Assembly: GCF_900109495.1 (NCBI RefSeq)
Contig: NZ_FOAA01000009.1
Coordinates: 62,001 to 126,000 of the forward strand
From: Ectothiorhodospira marina
Lineage (GTDB): Bacteria; Pseudomonadota; Gammaproteobacteria; Ectothiorhodospirales; Ectothiorhodospiraceae
Length of the DNA stretch: 64,000 bases
Direction of reading: 5' to 3'
The notes beneath the pieces are model-generated. The model had not been told where the DNA came from, did no database searches, and saw only the letters and a list, made by a program, of their open reading frames with translations. A program made the translations under genes and the position numbers. Below, piece by piece: positions 17,249 to 26,811 of the stretch (within the stretch, counting starts at the first letter, position 1; every line of letters starts with the position of its first letter).

Positions 17249-18175
17249 ATGACGACAAAGGCAGCCATCCACCGACCCGGTTCGGCAGACCGCATGCTGT
17301 GCGCTGCGGGTTTGAAGACGCTGGCGGGCCTGGTGCTGACCGCCCTACTCTACCTGCCCGTGGGGCTTTGGGCACAGGAATCCCCCAAGCCCTGGTCGGA
17401 ACAGGCGGGCGATGGCATGAGCGTGGCACAAATGGAGGCCGAGGCGCAGGCTCATCTCCAGGAGACGCCGCCCAACTACCCACAGGCACACCTGTGGTTC
17501 GAGCAAGCAGCCAATCAAGGTTCTCCGCAGGCGGCCGCCTACCTGGGCTGGCTGTATGAACACGGCCATGGCGTGGAACCCGATCCATCCCTGGCCATTG
17601 CCTGGTATGCCCAAGCAGTGGAGACCGGCGCCCATCGCTATACGCTGCACCTGGGCTGGATGCACCTCAATGGTGAGTTGATTCCCGTGGACAGGGTCGC
17701 CTCCGAGGCCTGGTTCCGACGTGGGATCAAGGCGGATTACGCCCCGGCCCGGGTCGCACTGGCCTCAGTCTGGATCGCCGACGCCACCGGCGGGCTGGAG
17801 CCGCACCGCACCCTGGAAGCCGAAACCCTGTTGCACGAGGCCCACGAACAGGGCGAGCCCAACGCCGTGTATTTTTTGGCCCGATTGTATCTGGAGGGCA
17901 TCGGCGATGTGGAGGCCGACCCGGACCAGGCCTTCCACTTTACTCACCAGGGAGCCCAGGCCGGTCATCCCACCCTGCAGGCCTGGCTGTCCGAGCTCTA
18001 TCTCCAGGGGCGCGGCGTGGAGGCCAACAGGGTCAAGGCCGCGAAATGGGCCAGCCTGTCCGCGGCAGCCGGCGATCCCGTGGGTACACAGATGCTTCAG
18101 CTGCTGCAGCATGAACTGGATGCGGAGGTGCTTGAAGCGGGTCGCGAACAGGCGCTGGCCTGGCTGGAGAACTGA
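17249..18175 (+). CDS. Sel1-repeat (tetratricopeptide-like) periplasmic protein
   Basis: A 308-residue protein with Sel1-like repeats such as AHLWFEQAANQGSPQAAAYLGWLYEHGHGV, repeated about four to five times to the C-terminus. A hydrophobic stretch (LKTLAGLVLTALLYLPVGLWAQ) ending about residue 42 looks like a signal peptide, so the repeats probably face the periplasm. Sel1 proteins act as scaffolds for protein-protein contacts. The start is uncertain: ATG 17249 and ATG 17294 are both in frame and neither has a clear ribosome site. Confidence 0.8.
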   Translation: MTTKAAIHRPGSADRMLCAAGLKTLAGLVLTALLYLPVGLWAQESPKPWSEQAGDGMSVAQMEAEAQAHLQETPPNYPQAHLWFEQAANQGSPQAAAYLGWLYEHGHGVEPDPSLAIAWYAQAVETGAHRYTLHLGWMHLNGELIPVDRVASEAWFRRGIKADYAPARVALASVWIADATGGLEPHRTLEAETLLHEAHEQGEPNAVYFLARLYLEGIGDVEADPDQAFHFTHQGAQAGHPTLQAWLSELYLQGRGVEANRVKAAKWASLSAAAGDPVGTQMLQLLQHELDAEVLEAGREQALAWLEN

Positions 18176-18274
18176 CGAAAAACAGGCCTGCCGGCTCGAC
18201 CTGCCCCGCCTGCATTGAATACACTAGCAGGCTGCCGCACACCTGCGGCCCGGGTTCCCGGCTTGGAGTAGGTC

Positions 18275-19069
18275 ATGAGACGCGTCATATTCAATCAAAA
18301 AGGCGGGGTGGGCAAGTCCACCATCACCTGCAACCTGGCGGCCATCAGCGCGGCCTATGGTTTGCGCACCCTGGTGGTGGACCTGGACCCCCAGGGCAAC
18401 TCCAGCCAGTACCTGCTGGGGTCTGCCTTCACCGAATGCGAACACACGGTGGTGGATTTCTTCGCCGGCACGCTGGGCAGCGGCTTCAGCTTCAAATCCC
18501 GCAAACCGGTGGATCTCATCCCCCTGCAGACCCCCTTTGAGGATCTGCACATCGTGCCCGCCAACCGCGAACTGGAGAACCTCCAGGGCAAGCTGGAATC
18601 CCGCTACAAGATCTACAAGCTGCGGGATGCCCTGCAGGGGATTGCGGATCGCTACGACGCGGTCTTCATCGACACGCCTCCGGCCCTGAACTTCTTCACC
18701 CGTTCGGCCCTGATCGCTGCGGACCGATGCCTGATCCCCTTTGATTGCGATGACTTTTCCCGACGCGCCCTGTATGAGTTGCTGGACAACGTGCGCGAGA
18801 TCCAGGAAGACCACAACGAGCGACTGATGGTGGAAGGCATCATCGTCAATCAGTTCCAGTCCAACGCCAACCTCCCGCGGACCGTGGTGGAAGAACTCAT
18901 CAACGAAGACCTGCCCGTGCTGGGCAGCTACCTCTCTGCCTCAGTGAAGGTGCGCGAGTCCCATCAGGCGTCAGAGCCCCTGATCCACATGGCACCCAAT
19001 CACAAACTCACCGGGGAATATGTGGCCCTGTACCGACTGCTGAACGGTGAGGCCGTAGAGCCCGCCTGA
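18275..19069 (+). CDS. orphan ParA/MinD-family ATPase
   Basis: A 264-residue deviant-Walker ATPase. The N-terminus MRRVIFNQKGGVGKSTITCNLA holds the deviant Walker A with the signature lysine, VVDLDPQGNSS is the switch region, and AVFIDTPPALNF is Walker B. Such proteins position cargo (plasmid, chemosensory cluster, pilus machinery) by dimerising on DNA. No parB or other partner lies next to it, so the cargo is unknown. GGAGTAGGTC precedes ATG. Confidence 0.88.
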   Translation: MRRVIFNQKGGVGKSTITCNLAAISAAYGLRTLVVDLDPQGNSSQYLLGSAFTECEHTVVDFFAGTLGSGFSFKSRKPVDLIPLQTPFEDLHIVPANRELENLQGKLESRYKIYKLRDALQGIADRYDAVFIDTPPALNFFTRSALIAADRCLIPFDCDDFSRRALYELLDNVREIQEDHNERLMVEGIIVNQFQSNANLPRTVVEELINEDLPVLGSYLSASVKVRESHQASEPLIHMAPNHKLTGEYVALYRLLNGEAVEPA

Positions 19070-19076
19070 GGCGGGC
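19060..19076. terminator. hairpin whose loop is the parA-like stop codon
   Basis: GCCCGCC (19060-19066) and GGCGGGC (19070-19076) form a 7-bp GC stem whose 3-nt loop is the TGA stop of the ATPase gene. It sits 10 bp from the end of the convergent small membrane-protein gene and may end transcription in both directions, though no T-run follows. Confidence 0.5.
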
Positions 19077-19085
19077 ATCGGGGCC

Positions 19086-19295
19086 CTATTTGCGGGACTC
19101 CTTGAGGAAGTAAAGCCCCAGGCCGATGAAGATCCCGCCGATCACCAGGGCCGCCGTACCGCCGATCCCCTGCCCCTCACCCACCGTGAGACGACTGATC
19201 CAGACCTCGCCGCCAAACAGGGCGAAGCCGCCCACGCCCAAGAGCAGCAGACCAATCACCACCAGGCCCGTGTCGGTCTTCTTGCGTCGTGTCAT
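19086..19295 (-). CDS. small two-helix membrane protein, unknown function
   Basis: A 69-residue protein with a basic N-terminus (MTRRKKTD) and two hydrophobic, glycine-rich helices (GLVVIGLLLLGVGGFALFG; IGGTAALVIGGIFIGLGLYF) joined by a short loop. I do not recognise a characterised family. It starts 15 bp after the stop of the tautomerase-like gene on the same strand, so both may form one small transcript. Confidence 0.7.
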   Translation of the reverse strand: MTRRKKTDTGLVVIGLLLLGVGGFALFGGEVWISRLTVGEGQGIGGTAALVIGGIFIGLGLYFLKESRK

Positions 19296-19310
19296 CTGCG
19301 TTCTTCCCCC

Positions 19311-19511
19311 TTATTCCCGTTGGCGGCGCACGGTGATGGTTTCCCCCCCCACGCCCCAGTTGTCCGTCTCCACCTCGTCGATCACCACCACGGTGGTGTT
19401 GGGGTTCTTGTCCAGCACATCCACCAGCAACTGCGTGGCGCCGCGGATGAGTTCCGCCTTCTGCTCCGGGGTCGCTCCTTCGCGGGTGATCTTGATGTTG
19501 ACATAGGGCAT
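19311..19511 (-). CDS. 4-oxalocrotonate tautomerase family protein
   Basis: A 66-residue member of the tautomerase superfamily. Pro2 (Pro1 after removal of Met; MPYVNIKITREG) is the catalytic base, and Arg12-equivalent and the helix EQKAELIRGATQLLVDVL match 4-OT-like proteins. They assemble as hexamers and keto-enol tautomerise 2-hydroxymuconate-like acids. No aromatic degradation genes lie nearby, so the physiological substrate is unknown. Confidence 0.88.
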   Translation of the reverse strand: MPYVNIKITREGATPEQKAELIRGATQLLVDVLDKNPNTTVVVIDEVETDNWGVGGETITVRRQRE

Positions 19512-19651
19512 GAATCAGGACTCCAGGGTGGGCATGATGGGAAAGCCTCTGTGTCGCCCCCGGCGCTCGGGGGTGGTCACGCTCGGTACTCTGCCTGTAT
19601 GTTGAGAGGGTACCAAACCGAACACACTTCCACACAACAAGGAGTGACATC

Positions 19652-19837
19652 ATGGGCATCGAAGTGGGCGGCCTGCTGGGTCTCGTACTGCTTATCGCAG
19701 TGATCTGGGCGATCGTGAGTACCGTTCAAAGCCGAGCAGGGACGGGCACCAAGGTGCTCTGGATCGTGTTGATCGTCCTGCTGCCGCTGCTTGGCTTCAT
19801 TCTCTGGCTGCTGCTGGGGCCGAAGGCGGGGCGCTGA
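19652..19837 (+). CDS. PLDc_N-domain small membrane protein
   Basis: A 61-residue protein with two transmembrane helices separated by a short polar turn (GLLGLVLLIAVIWAIVSTV ... TKVLWIVLIVLLPLLGFILWLLLGPK). The ending LGFILWLLLGPK is the hallmark of the PLD-nuclease N-terminal domain (PF13396), also seen in cardiolipin synthases and as stand-alone bacteriocin-immunity-like proteins. AAGGAGTGACATC precedes ATG. Its function is unknown. Confidence 0.8.
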   Translation: MGIEVGGLLGLVLLIAVIWAIVSTVQSRAGTGTKVLWIVLIVLLPLLGFILWLLLGPKAGR

Positions 19838-19843
19838 AGCCGC

Positions 19844-19892
19844 CCTCCCCCTCATCCCCAGCCCTTCTCCCCCCCCCGGGGGGGAGAAGGGA
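19844..19892. repeat. CCCTTCTCCCC palindromic repeat, copy 2
   Basis: CTCATCCCCAG leads into CCCTTCTCCCCCCCC / CGGGGGGGAGAAGGG, a near-perfect 15-bp inverted repeat (19862-19891). It is the CTCATCCCC-CCCTTCT variant also found near 31.75 and 60.6 kb. It lies between two convergent genes and could double as a terminator. Confidence 0.75.
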
Positions 19893-19902
19893 GTTTCATC
19901 AC

Positions 19903-22095
19903 CTACCGGCGCCTTGTTCGCCCAGCCTGCCTGCGCGCCCTGCCTGCTGCAGGGCGCCCTGAGGCCTTGGGCTGGCCCTTCCGAGCGGGCGTCACACCAC
20001 TGCCACGACGCCTCCCCTCCCCCGACTGCCCCGTTCCCTCCGGCTGATAGCGGGGCACCAGGTGACGCTTGCCATTGCCGATGAGGTCCGCTCGACCCAT
20101 GTCCTGCAGGGCCTTGCGCAACAGCGGCCAGTTTTCCGGGTCGTGGTATCGCAAAAAGGCCTTGTGCAGCCGTCGCTGGCGCAGACCGCGGGCATTGCTG
20201 ACCACCTCGCCCCCCTCGCGCCGAATGGGCTTGAGGGGGTTTCTGCCCGTGTGATACATGGTGGTGGCCAGGGCCATGGGGCCAGGGAGAAAGCCCTGCA
20301 CCTGGTCCGGACGAAAGCCATTACGCTTGAGCCATACGGCCAGATGCAGCATGTCCTGGTCCGTGGTGCCCGGGTGGGCAGCTATGAAATATGGCACCAG
20401 GTACTGCTCCTTGCCTGCTTCCCGGGTGTAGTGGTCGAACAGGGCCTTGAAGCGCTCGTAGACGTCCATGCCCGGTTTCATCATCTTGGATAGCGGGCCA
20501 CTCTCGGTGTGCTCAGGGGCGATCTTGAGATAACCGCCCACATGATGGGTCACCAGTTCCTTCACATATTCCCTGGAAAGCACTGCCAGGTCATAACGCA
20601 CCCCTGAGGCCACCAGGACCTTTTTCACCCCCGGGCGCTGGCGGATCCGCCGGTACAGGCTGATCAAGGGGCCATGGTCCGTGTTCAGGTGGGAACAGAT
20701 GCGGGGATACACGCAGGACAGCCGGCGGCAGCGGGCCTCGATGGTCTTGTCCTTGCAGCCCAGTTGATACATGTTGGCAGTGGGGCCACCCAGGTCGGAG
20801 ATGATGCCCGTGAACCCCTCCACCTTGTCGCGAATCTCATCCACTTCCCGGACCACGGAGTCCTCGGAACGGGACTGGATGATGCGCCCCTCGTGCTCGG
20901 TGATGGAACAGAAGGTGCAGCCACCGAAACAGCCACGCATGATGTTCACCGAGAAGCGGATCATCTCCCAGGCAGGGATGCGCGTCCCCCGATAAGCGGG
21001 ATGCGGAGCCCGGGCAAAGGGCAGATCGAACAGGGTATCCAGTTCCGCCGTGGTCAGCGGGATGGGGGGCGGATTGATCCACAGATCCCGGTCGCCATGG
21101 CCCTGGACCAGGGCGCGGGCGTTGCCCGGGTTGGTTTCCAGGTGCAGCAGGCGGGCGGCGTGGGCATACAGGGCCGGATCCTCCATGACGGCGTCCCACT
21201 GGGGCAGGCGGATGACGGTGCTCTCACGGGGATGAGCGGCCACCACCCGACGCTGCACCCGCACCACCTGCGCACCGGTGCCCGCCCGCCAGGCCACGGC
21301 CTGACCCGGACCACACTGCTCGGGGATGTCCTCGCAGTAGGGGTCCCGGTGGCGGTCCACGGGGCCCGGCCGATCCAGGAGGGTGGAGTCCAGTTCCTGC
21401 CAGCCATCCAGCAGGCCATCGCTGAGAAACGCGGTGCCCCGCAGGTCCCGCAGACTGCGGGGGTGCTCGCCACCAGCGATCCGGTGGGCGGCATCCACCA
21501 GGGCGCGCTCGGCATTGCCGTAGAGCAGGAGATCCGCCTTGGAGTCCAGCAGCACCGAGCGGCGCACCTTGTCGGACCAGTAGTCGTAATGGGCCACCCG
21601 CCGCAGGCTGGCCTCGATGCCGCCAATGAGGATGGGTACGTCCCGGTAGGCCTCGCGCACCCGCTGGCTGTAGACGATCACCGCCCGGTCCGGGCGCCGT
21701 CCGCCCTCGTCATCGGGGCTGTAGGCATCGTTGCGACGCACGCGCCGGTCGGCGGTGTAGCGGTTCACCATGGAGTCCATGTTGCCCGCGGTGATGCCAA
21801 AGAACAGGTTGGGGGGCCCCAGGGCCGTGAAGGGGTCGGCGGAGCGCCAGTCGGGCTGGGCGATCACTCCCACCCGAAAGCCCTGGGCCTCCAGCAGTCG
21901 GCCGATGATGGCCACCCCGAAGCTGGGGTGATCCACATAGGCATCGCCGGTCACCAGAATCACATCGCAGCTGTCCCACCCCAGTTCGTCCATTTCGGCA
22001 CGGGACATGGGCAGGAAGGGGGCCACGCCAAAGCGCGCGGCCCAGTAGGGTCGGTAGGAGAACAAGGGCCTGGGCGGCGCAGTCAACGGCATCAT
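19903..22095 (-). CDS. ygiQ: YgiQ family radical SAM protein
   Basis: A 730-residue radical-SAM protein of unknown substrate. The region [31 protein letters not shown] and the following [13 protein letters not shown] are close to E. coli YgiQ. A cobalamin-binding-like N-domain is followed by the radical-SAM motif [19 protein letters not shown] (CxxxCxxC, about residues 383-392) that binds [4Fe-4S]. The C-terminus is a disordered Arg/Gly/Lys-rich tail ([18 protein letters not shown]). ATG 22095 starts 14 bp after the comFB-like gene; a longer in-frame start at 22164 overlaps it. Confidence 0.93.
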   Translation of the reverse strand: MMPLTAPPRPLFSYRPYWAARFGVAPFLPMSRAEMDELGWDSCDVILVTGDAYVDHPSFGVAIIGRLLEAQGFRVGVIAQPDWRSADPFTALGPPNLFFGITAGNMDSMVNRYTADRRVRRNDAYSPDDEGGRRPDRAVIVYSQRVREAYRDVPILIGGIEASLRRVAHYDYWSDKVRRSVLLDSKADLLLYGNAERALVDAAHRIAGGEHPRSLRDLRGTAFLSDGLLDGWQELDSTLLDRPGPVDRHRDPYCEDIPEQCGPGQAVAWRAGTGAQVVRVQRRVVAAHPRESTVIRLPQWDAVMEDPALYAHAARLLHLETNPGNARALVQGHGDRDLWINPPPIPLTTAELDTLFDLPFARAPHPAYRGTRIPAWEMIRFSVNIMRGCFGGCTFCSITEHEGRIIQSRSEDSVVREVDEIRDKVEGFTGIISDLGGPTANMYQLGCKDKTIEARCRRLSCVYPRICSHLNTDHGPLISLYRRIRQRPGVKKVLVASGVRYDLAVLSREYVKELVTHHVGGYLKIAPEHTESGPLSKMMKPGMDVYERFKALFDHYTREAGKEQYLVPYFIAAHPGTTDQDMLHLAVWLKRNGFRPDQVQGFLPGPMALATTMYHTGRNPLKPIRREGGEVVSNARGLRQRRLHKAFLRYHDPENWPLLRKALQDMGRADLIGNGKRHLVPRYQPEGTGQSGEGRRRGSGVTPARKGQPKASGRPAAGRARRQAGRTRRR

Positions 22096-22108
22096 GGGCA
22101 AGCGGGCG

Positions 22109-22393
22109 TCACTCGTCCTCGCCCAGCCGGATCTCGTGACGCCGTCCGGTGGTACGCATCGCATAGTCCACGGCTTCGTTCACCTGCGTGTTGATCAGTT
22201 CCCAGTCCTCGTCAGTCAGCCGCGTGGTCAGGTCCACGGAAAAGCGCAGATACCGGGGCGGCAGGCGATTAAGGGCCACACAGGCCAGATCATCCATATG
22301 GGTGGTGTCCAGGGCGTCCCCCAGCTCCAGCAGTTCATGACGAATCCGGTCGTAGACCAGGTGCTCATAGTAATTCTGTATGTTGCCAATCAT
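22109..22393 (-). CDS. ComFB-family protein
   Basis: A 94-residue protein, [21 protein letters not shown]..., containing the late-competence ComFB domain motif [21 protein letters not shown]. Stand-alone ComFB proteins have been reported to bind cyclic dinucleotides in cyanobacteria; that role is not shown here. The ribosome site GAGGAGC lies at ideal distance from ATG 22393, so the longer in-frame start at 22459 is rejected. It is transcribed with ygiQ. Confidence 0.85.
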   Translation of the reverse strand: MIGNIQNYYEHLVYDRIRHELLELGDALDTTHMDDLACVALNRLPPRYLRFSVDLTTRLTDEDWELINTQVNEAVDYAMRTTGRRHEIRLGEDE

Positions 22394-22540
22394 GCGTTCG
22401 CTCCTCGAAGCGTCGTTCAAGCCACGGTGGCCGATAAGGCATCCACTCTTACGGCCCATCCATCCTTAAAAGCCGGCATTCCCTCTCCTGTATTCTGACA
22501 GGAGTTGAGCCGTTTGACTGCAGGATGCCAACCCCTCCCG

Positions 22541-23992
22541 TCATCCATTGGCATACAGCCAATCGAGGATTCCGTCCTGTATCCGGGTGCCACGCCAGTG
22601 CTGCAACCCCGGGTGATTGATCATGAGCACCACCATGCGTTCCTCGCCCCGTGCAGTGCGCATATAGCCTGCCACGGCCGAGACCCCATTGAGATACCCG
22701 GTCTTCAGGCGCATGTCGCCGGCACCCGGAGCATCCACGAAGCGCCGACGCAGCGTGCCATCCTCGCCGGAAATCGCCAAAGACGAGAGATATTCAGGCA
22801 TGTAGGGGCTGTTGCGCCCCACCTGCAGCACTTGGGCCAGTTGACGGGCGGTCATGCGGTTACTACGCGACAGCCCGGCAGCGTTATCCAGTTCAAGACC
22901 CTGGGTATCCACTCCGTTACGGGCCAGCATGGCGCGGATGGCCGCATGCCCCTTGTCCACGGTGGCCGGGCCCTCGTACACCGCCACCCCCAGGGCCAGC
23001 TTGAGTTGCCTGGCCATGACATTATTGCTGTACTTGTTGATCAGACGAATCAGTTCACCCAGGGGAGGAGACTGATGCACAACCCGGGGCTCAGCCGCCT
23101 CGTTCGGCAAGGTACCGGTCCGCCAGTCTCCCTCAAACGTCCCCCCCCATTGCCCCCACAGCTCGGTGAAGAGGCTGTGGGCATACGCCTCAGGGCCCAG
23201 CGCCGTGCGCAGCAGGCTGTACTCCTCGCACCCTTGAGGAAAGTGCCCTTCCAGCCGCACCCGCCCCGGATTCTCCACGTGATAGGCCACGCCCCGCTGA
23301 TACCCCTCGCAGGGCCCCGCCGCAAGGCGCAGACGGTTATCCAGTTGCAGGTGCGACAGGGGAGGATCGGTGGTCACCCGCACTGAACGACCATCCTCCC
23401 CTGGACGGAATTCGAAACGCACGGCATTGAAATTCATCAGCAGGGCATGAGGTGGCTGGTTGTAGGCCCGGAAAGGCCGGCCATCAAAATCTCCCGGATC
23501 CTCCGGCACCACATCGTAATGGCTGAGGTCGAAGATCAGGTCCCCTTCGATGCGCTCGATCCCACTGCGCCTGAGCGCACCCGCCAGCTTCCAGACCTCC
23601 TCGGTCACCAGAAAGGGATCGCCGCCGCCCCGCACGTAAAGATCTCCCTTGAGCACACCGTTTTCCACCGGGGCAAAGGTGTATAACCGGGTTTCCCAGC
23701 GGTGCGACGGACCCAGGATATCCAGTGCCGCCAGGGTGGTCACCAGCTTCATGGTGGAAGCCGGATTACGGGGCACGTCCACCCGGTGGGCGATCGAGGG
23801 AGATGCCCCCGGGGACTGCACCCAGAGACTGACGGCGTCCTGGGGCACATCATGACGCTCCAGCACCTGGACAAGGGCATGGGGCAGACCGGCAACAGCC
23901 CTTGATGACCCCAGAGCCAGGAGCAACACCAGCGGCAGCAGGAGAATGAAGAAGCGGTATTTCGTGGAGACCATGGGCAGCCAGAATGACAT
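22541..23992 (-). CDS. dacB: D-alanyl-D-alanine carboxypeptidase/endopeptidase (PBP4 type)
   Basis: A 483-residue periplasmic class C penicillin-binding protein (peptidase S13). A signal peptide spans residues 1-34 (FFILLLPLVLLLALGSSRAVAG). The three active-site motifs are in place: S79-TMK, YSNN near residue 330, and KTGYLNG near residue 435. It trims or cleaves peptidoglycan cross-links and pentapeptides. Met7 is an alternative start and neither has an obvious ribosome site. It is divergent from fumarase. Confidence 0.93.
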   Translation of the reverse strand: MSFWLPMVSTKYRFFILLLPLVLLLALGSSRAVAGLPHALVQVLERHDVPQDAVSLWVQSPGASPSIAHRVDVPRNPASTMKLVTTLAALDILGPSHRWETRLYTFAPVENGVLKGDLYVRGGGDPFLVTEEVWKLAGALRRSGIERIEGDLIFDLSHYDVVPEDPGDFDGRPFRAYNQPPHALLMNFNAVRFEFRPGEDGRSVRVTTDPPLSHLQLDNRLRLAAGPCEGYQRGVAYHVENPGRVRLEGHFPQGCEEYSLLRTALGPEAYAHSLFTELWGQWGGTFEGDWRTGTLPNEAAEPRVVHQSPPLGELIRLINKYSNNVMARQLKLALGVAVYEGPATVDKGHAAIRAMLARNGVDTQGLELDNAAGLSRSNRMTARQLAQVLQVGRNSPYMPEYLSSLAISGEDGTLRRRFVDAPGAGDMRLKTGYLNGVSAVAGYMRTARGEERMVVLMINHPGLQHWRGTRIQDGILDWLYANG

Positions 23993-24088
23993 GAAAGTGA
24001 GTGGTTGTTGCAGTCACGATTCTACTCCGACCGCGAACTCAGTAAGATGGCGGGTTCCAAACCATTGCCATATCGCCGGAGCCATTGC

Positions 24089-25588
24089 ATGTCCGTCATC
24101 CGCCAGGAAGACCTGATCCAGAGCATCGCCGACGCCTTCCAGTTCATCAGCTATTATCATCCCAAGGATTACATCCAGGCCCTCACCCAGGCCTACGAGC
24201 GGGAACAGTCCCCCGCGGCGAAGGACGCCATGGCGCAGATCCTGGTGAACTCCCGGCTATGCGCCCAGGGCCATCGCCCCATCTGTCAGGACACCGGCAT
24301 TGCCCTGGTGTTCCTCAAGATCGGGATGAACGTGCGCTGGGAGGCGACGATGAGTGTTCAGGAGATGGTGGACGAGGGCGTGCGCCGCGCCTACACCGAT
24401 CCCGACAACACCCTGCGCGCCTCAGTGCTGCTGGATCCGGCCGGTGAGCGCCGCAACTCCAAGGACAACACCCCGGCCGTGGTGCACATGGAGGTGGTGC
24501 CCGGCGATCACCTGGAGGTGATCTGCGCCGCCAAGGGCGGCGGCTCGGAGAACAAGGCCAAGATGGCCATGCTCAACCCCTCCGACTCCATTGTGGACTG
24601 GGTGCTCAAGACCGTGCCCACCATGGGCGCCGGCTGGTGCCCGCCGGGGATCCTGGGACTGGGCATCGGCGGCACGCCGGAGAAGGCCATGCTCATGGCC
24701 AAGGAATCGCTGATGGCTCCGGTGGACATCCAGGAACTGAATGCCCGCGGCCCGGCCAACCGGGTGGAGGAGCTGCGCCTGGAACTGTACGAGAAGGTGA
24801 ACGCCCTGGGGATCGGCGCCCAGGGTCTGGGTGGACTGACCACCGTGGTGGATGTGAAGATCCTGGACTATCCCACCCACGCCGCCTCCCTGCCCGTGGC
24901 CATGATCCCCAACTGCGCGGCCACCCGTCATGTGCACTTCCACCTGGACGGCAGCGGCCCGGCACAACTCACCCCGCCGTCCCTGGAAGACTGGCCGGAA
25001 CTGGATTACGACCCCAGCCAGGGCAAGCGCGTGGATCTGGACAGCATCACCCCCGAGGAGGTGGCCAGCTGGCAGCCGGGTGATGTCCTGCTGCTCAATG
25101 GCCGTCTGCTCACCGGACGGGACGCCGCCCACAAACGCCTCACCCAGATGCTGGATGCCGGCGAGCCGCTGCCGGTGGATTTCACCAACCGGTTCATCTA
25201 CTACGTGGGCCCCGTGGACCCGGTACGTGACGAGGTCATGGGCCCGGCCGGCCCCACCACCGCGACGCGCATGGACAAGTTCACCCGCCAGATGCTGGAG
25301 CAGACGGGGCTTTTGGGCATGGTGGGCAAGGCCGAGCGCGGCCCCGCCGCCGTGGAGGCCATCTGCGACAACAAGGCCGTGTACCTGATGGCCGTGGGCG
25401 GCGCCGCCTATCTGGTGTCCAAGGCCATCAAGGCCTCGCGGGTAGTGGCCTTCGAGGACCTGGGCATGGAGGCCATCTACGAGTTCGAGGTCAAGGACAT
25501 GCCGGTCACGGTGGCCGTGGACAGCCAGGGCACCTCGGTGCATGAAACCGGTCCCAAGGAGTGGCGCATCCGGATCGAGCAGGCCTGA
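24089..25588 (+). CDS. fumA: class I fumarate hydratase ([4Fe-4S])
   Basis: A 499-residue oxygen-sensitive fumarase interconverting fumarate and malate. N-terminal and C-terminal fumarase domains are fused, as in FumA/FumB. Likely Fe-S ligands are the cysteines in HRPICQDTGIALVF, TMGAGWCPPGILGLGIGG and MIPNCAATRHVHF. The C-terminal part carries GPAGPTTATRMDKF and MVGKAERG. ATG 24089 follows CCGGAG; a 28-codon longer in-frame start has no support. Related tartrate dehydratases share the fold, but two-domain length and motifs favour fumarase. Confidence 0.93.
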   Translation: MSVIRQEDLIQSIADAFQFISYYHPKDYIQALTQAYEREQSPAAKDAMAQILVNSRLCAQGHRPICQDTGIALVFLKIGMNVRWEATMSVQEMVDEGVRRAYTDPDNTLRASVLLDPAGERRNSKDNTPAVVHMEVVPGDHLEVICAAKGGGSENKAKMAMLNPSDSIVDWVLKTVPTMGAGWCPPGILGLGIGGTPEKAMLMAKESLMAPVDIQELNARGPANRVEELRLELYEKVNALGIGAQGLGGLTTVVDVKILDYPTHAASLPVAMIPNCAATRHVHFHLDGSGPAQLTPPSLEDWPELDYDPSQGKRVDLDSITPEEVASWQPGDVLLLNGRLLTGRDAAHKRLTQMLDAGEPLPVDFTNRFIYYVGPVDPVRDEVMGPAGPTTATRMDKFTRQMLEQTGLLGMVGKAERGPAAVEAICDNKAVYLMAVGGAAYLVSKAIKASRVVAFEDLGMEAIYEFEVKDMPVTVAVDSQGTSVHETGPKEWRIRIEQA

Positions 25589-25638
25589 CGGGCCGGATAC
25601 CCCCCCCAACCGCTCACAACCCGGAAGGACACGACCCC

Positions 25639-26712
25639 ATGCAGCTTCGAGTGCTCGATTTCGGCTCCCAGCCCGCCCTGCGATCCCAGGCGGTCTATCA
25701 CGGCATGGCCCACCACATGCACCCCGGTGACACCCCGGTGCTCACCCTGGTGAATCCCTCGTCGCCCTATGTGTGCGTGGGCCTGCATCAGGATGTGGCG
25801 CTGGAAGTGGATGAGGACTACTGCCAGGCGCATGAATTGCCGATCATCCGTCGCCATGTGGGCGGCGGGGCCGTGCTCCTGGACCAGAACCAACTCTTCT
25901 TCCACTTCATCTATCCCGCCGAGAAGGCCCCACGGCGGGTCAGCGAGATCTATGCCCATTTCATCGAGCCGGTGATCCAGACCTACCACCGCCTGGGGGT
26001 GCAGGCAGTGTTCCGCCCGGTGAACGACATCCACGTGGACGGCCGCAAGATCGGTGGTACCGGCGCCGCCTCCATCGGGGATACCACCCTCATGGTGGGC
26101 AGTTTCATGTTCGATTTTGACGTGGACACCATGTCACAATGCCTCAGGGTGCCCTCGGAGAAATTCCGCGACAAGTTGCGCGCCGGCATGTCGGACTACA
26201 TCACCACCCTCACCCGGGAACTGGACGAACCACCCACCCGGGAGGTGGTGATCAAGACATTCATGGAAGAGCTTGCGGTGCATCTGCGGGTGGAACCGGT
26301 CATGGACCAGGCCAGCGCAGCAGAAGAGGCATCCATTGCCGAGCAGGAAAAGGAACTCCAGGACCCTGATTGGACCTATCAGAAGGGACGACGATTCATC
26401 GAGCGGGGCGTGAAGATCTCCGCTGACACCCACCTGGCTGAAGGCGCCTTCAAGGCCCCCGGCGGACTGATCCGCAGCCGCCTGCTGGCCAAGGACGGCC
26501 ACATCGTGGACCTGTCCCTGAGCGGCGATTTCACGGTATTCCCGGAGGATGGCATGCAGCGCCTGGCCGACGCCCTCAAGGGCCAGCCCCTCACCCAGGG
26601 CTCACTCCAGGGCGCCACCCAGCAGGCCATGACCGACGTGTCACTGGACATCCCCGGCGTCACCCATGTGGACATCGCCACTGCCATCACCGCCGCCTTC
26701 CGGGGCGCCTAG
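25639..26712 (+). CDS. lipoate-protein ligase A family protein
   Basis: A 357-residue biotin/lipoate A/B ligase-fold protein. The lipoyl-binding loop RRHVGGGAVLLDQNQLFFHF (about residue 75) and the lysine motif DGRKIGGTGAASIGD (near residue 135) are conserved, and a C-terminal accessory domain is present, as in bacterial LplA. It would attach lipoate to E2 or GcvH-type proteins; close homologues in sulfur oxidisers serve the lipoate-binding protein of the sHdr system, but no such genes are here. ATG 25639 follows GGAAGGAC. It begins 50 bp after fumA. Confidence 0.85.
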   Translation: MQLRVLDFGSQPALRSQAVYHGMAHHMHPGDTPVLTLVNPSSPYVCVGLHQDVALEVDEDYCQAHELPIIRRHVGGGAVLLDQNQLFFHFIYPAEKAPRRVSEIYAHFIEPVIQTYHRLGVQAVFRPVNDIHVDGRKIGGTGAASIGDTTLMVGSFMFDFDVDTMSQCLRVPSEKFRDKLRAGMSDYITTLTRELDEPPTREVVIKTFMEELAVHLRVEPVMDQASAAEEASIAEQEKELQDPDWTYQKGRRFIERGVKISADTHLAEGAFKAPGGLIRSRLLAKDGHIVDLSLSGDFTVFPEDGMQRLADALKGQPLTQGSLQGATQQAMTDVSLDIPGVTHVDIATAITAAFRGA

Positions 26713-26713
26713 T

Positions 26714-26811
26714 CAAAGGGGACAGGAGTAAAAGGGGACAGACCCCTTTTTCACTGCTTTTTCAAAAAAGCAAAAAGGGGTCTGTCCCCTTTTCAGGGGG
26801 CCGTCCCCTTA
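26714..26811. repeat. long GGGGACAGACCCC palindrome
   Basis: Perfect 22-bp inverted arms at 26730-26751 and 26772-26793 (core GGGGACAGACCCC / GGGGTCTGTCCCC) enclose an inner GCTTTTT-CA-AAAAAGC hairpin, giving a 64-bp cruciform-capable element. Partial copies flank it (GGGGACAGGAGTA at 26719; GTCCCCTTATTACTC at 26803). Related copies occur near 47.76 and 50.13 kb. It may also terminate the convergent genes on either side. Confidence 0.85.

Noticed and set aside
20674-22194. 506-codon open frame on the + strand
   Set aside because: It lies opposite ygiQ, whose radical-SAM motifs are clear; the product is low-complexity His/Gly/Val.
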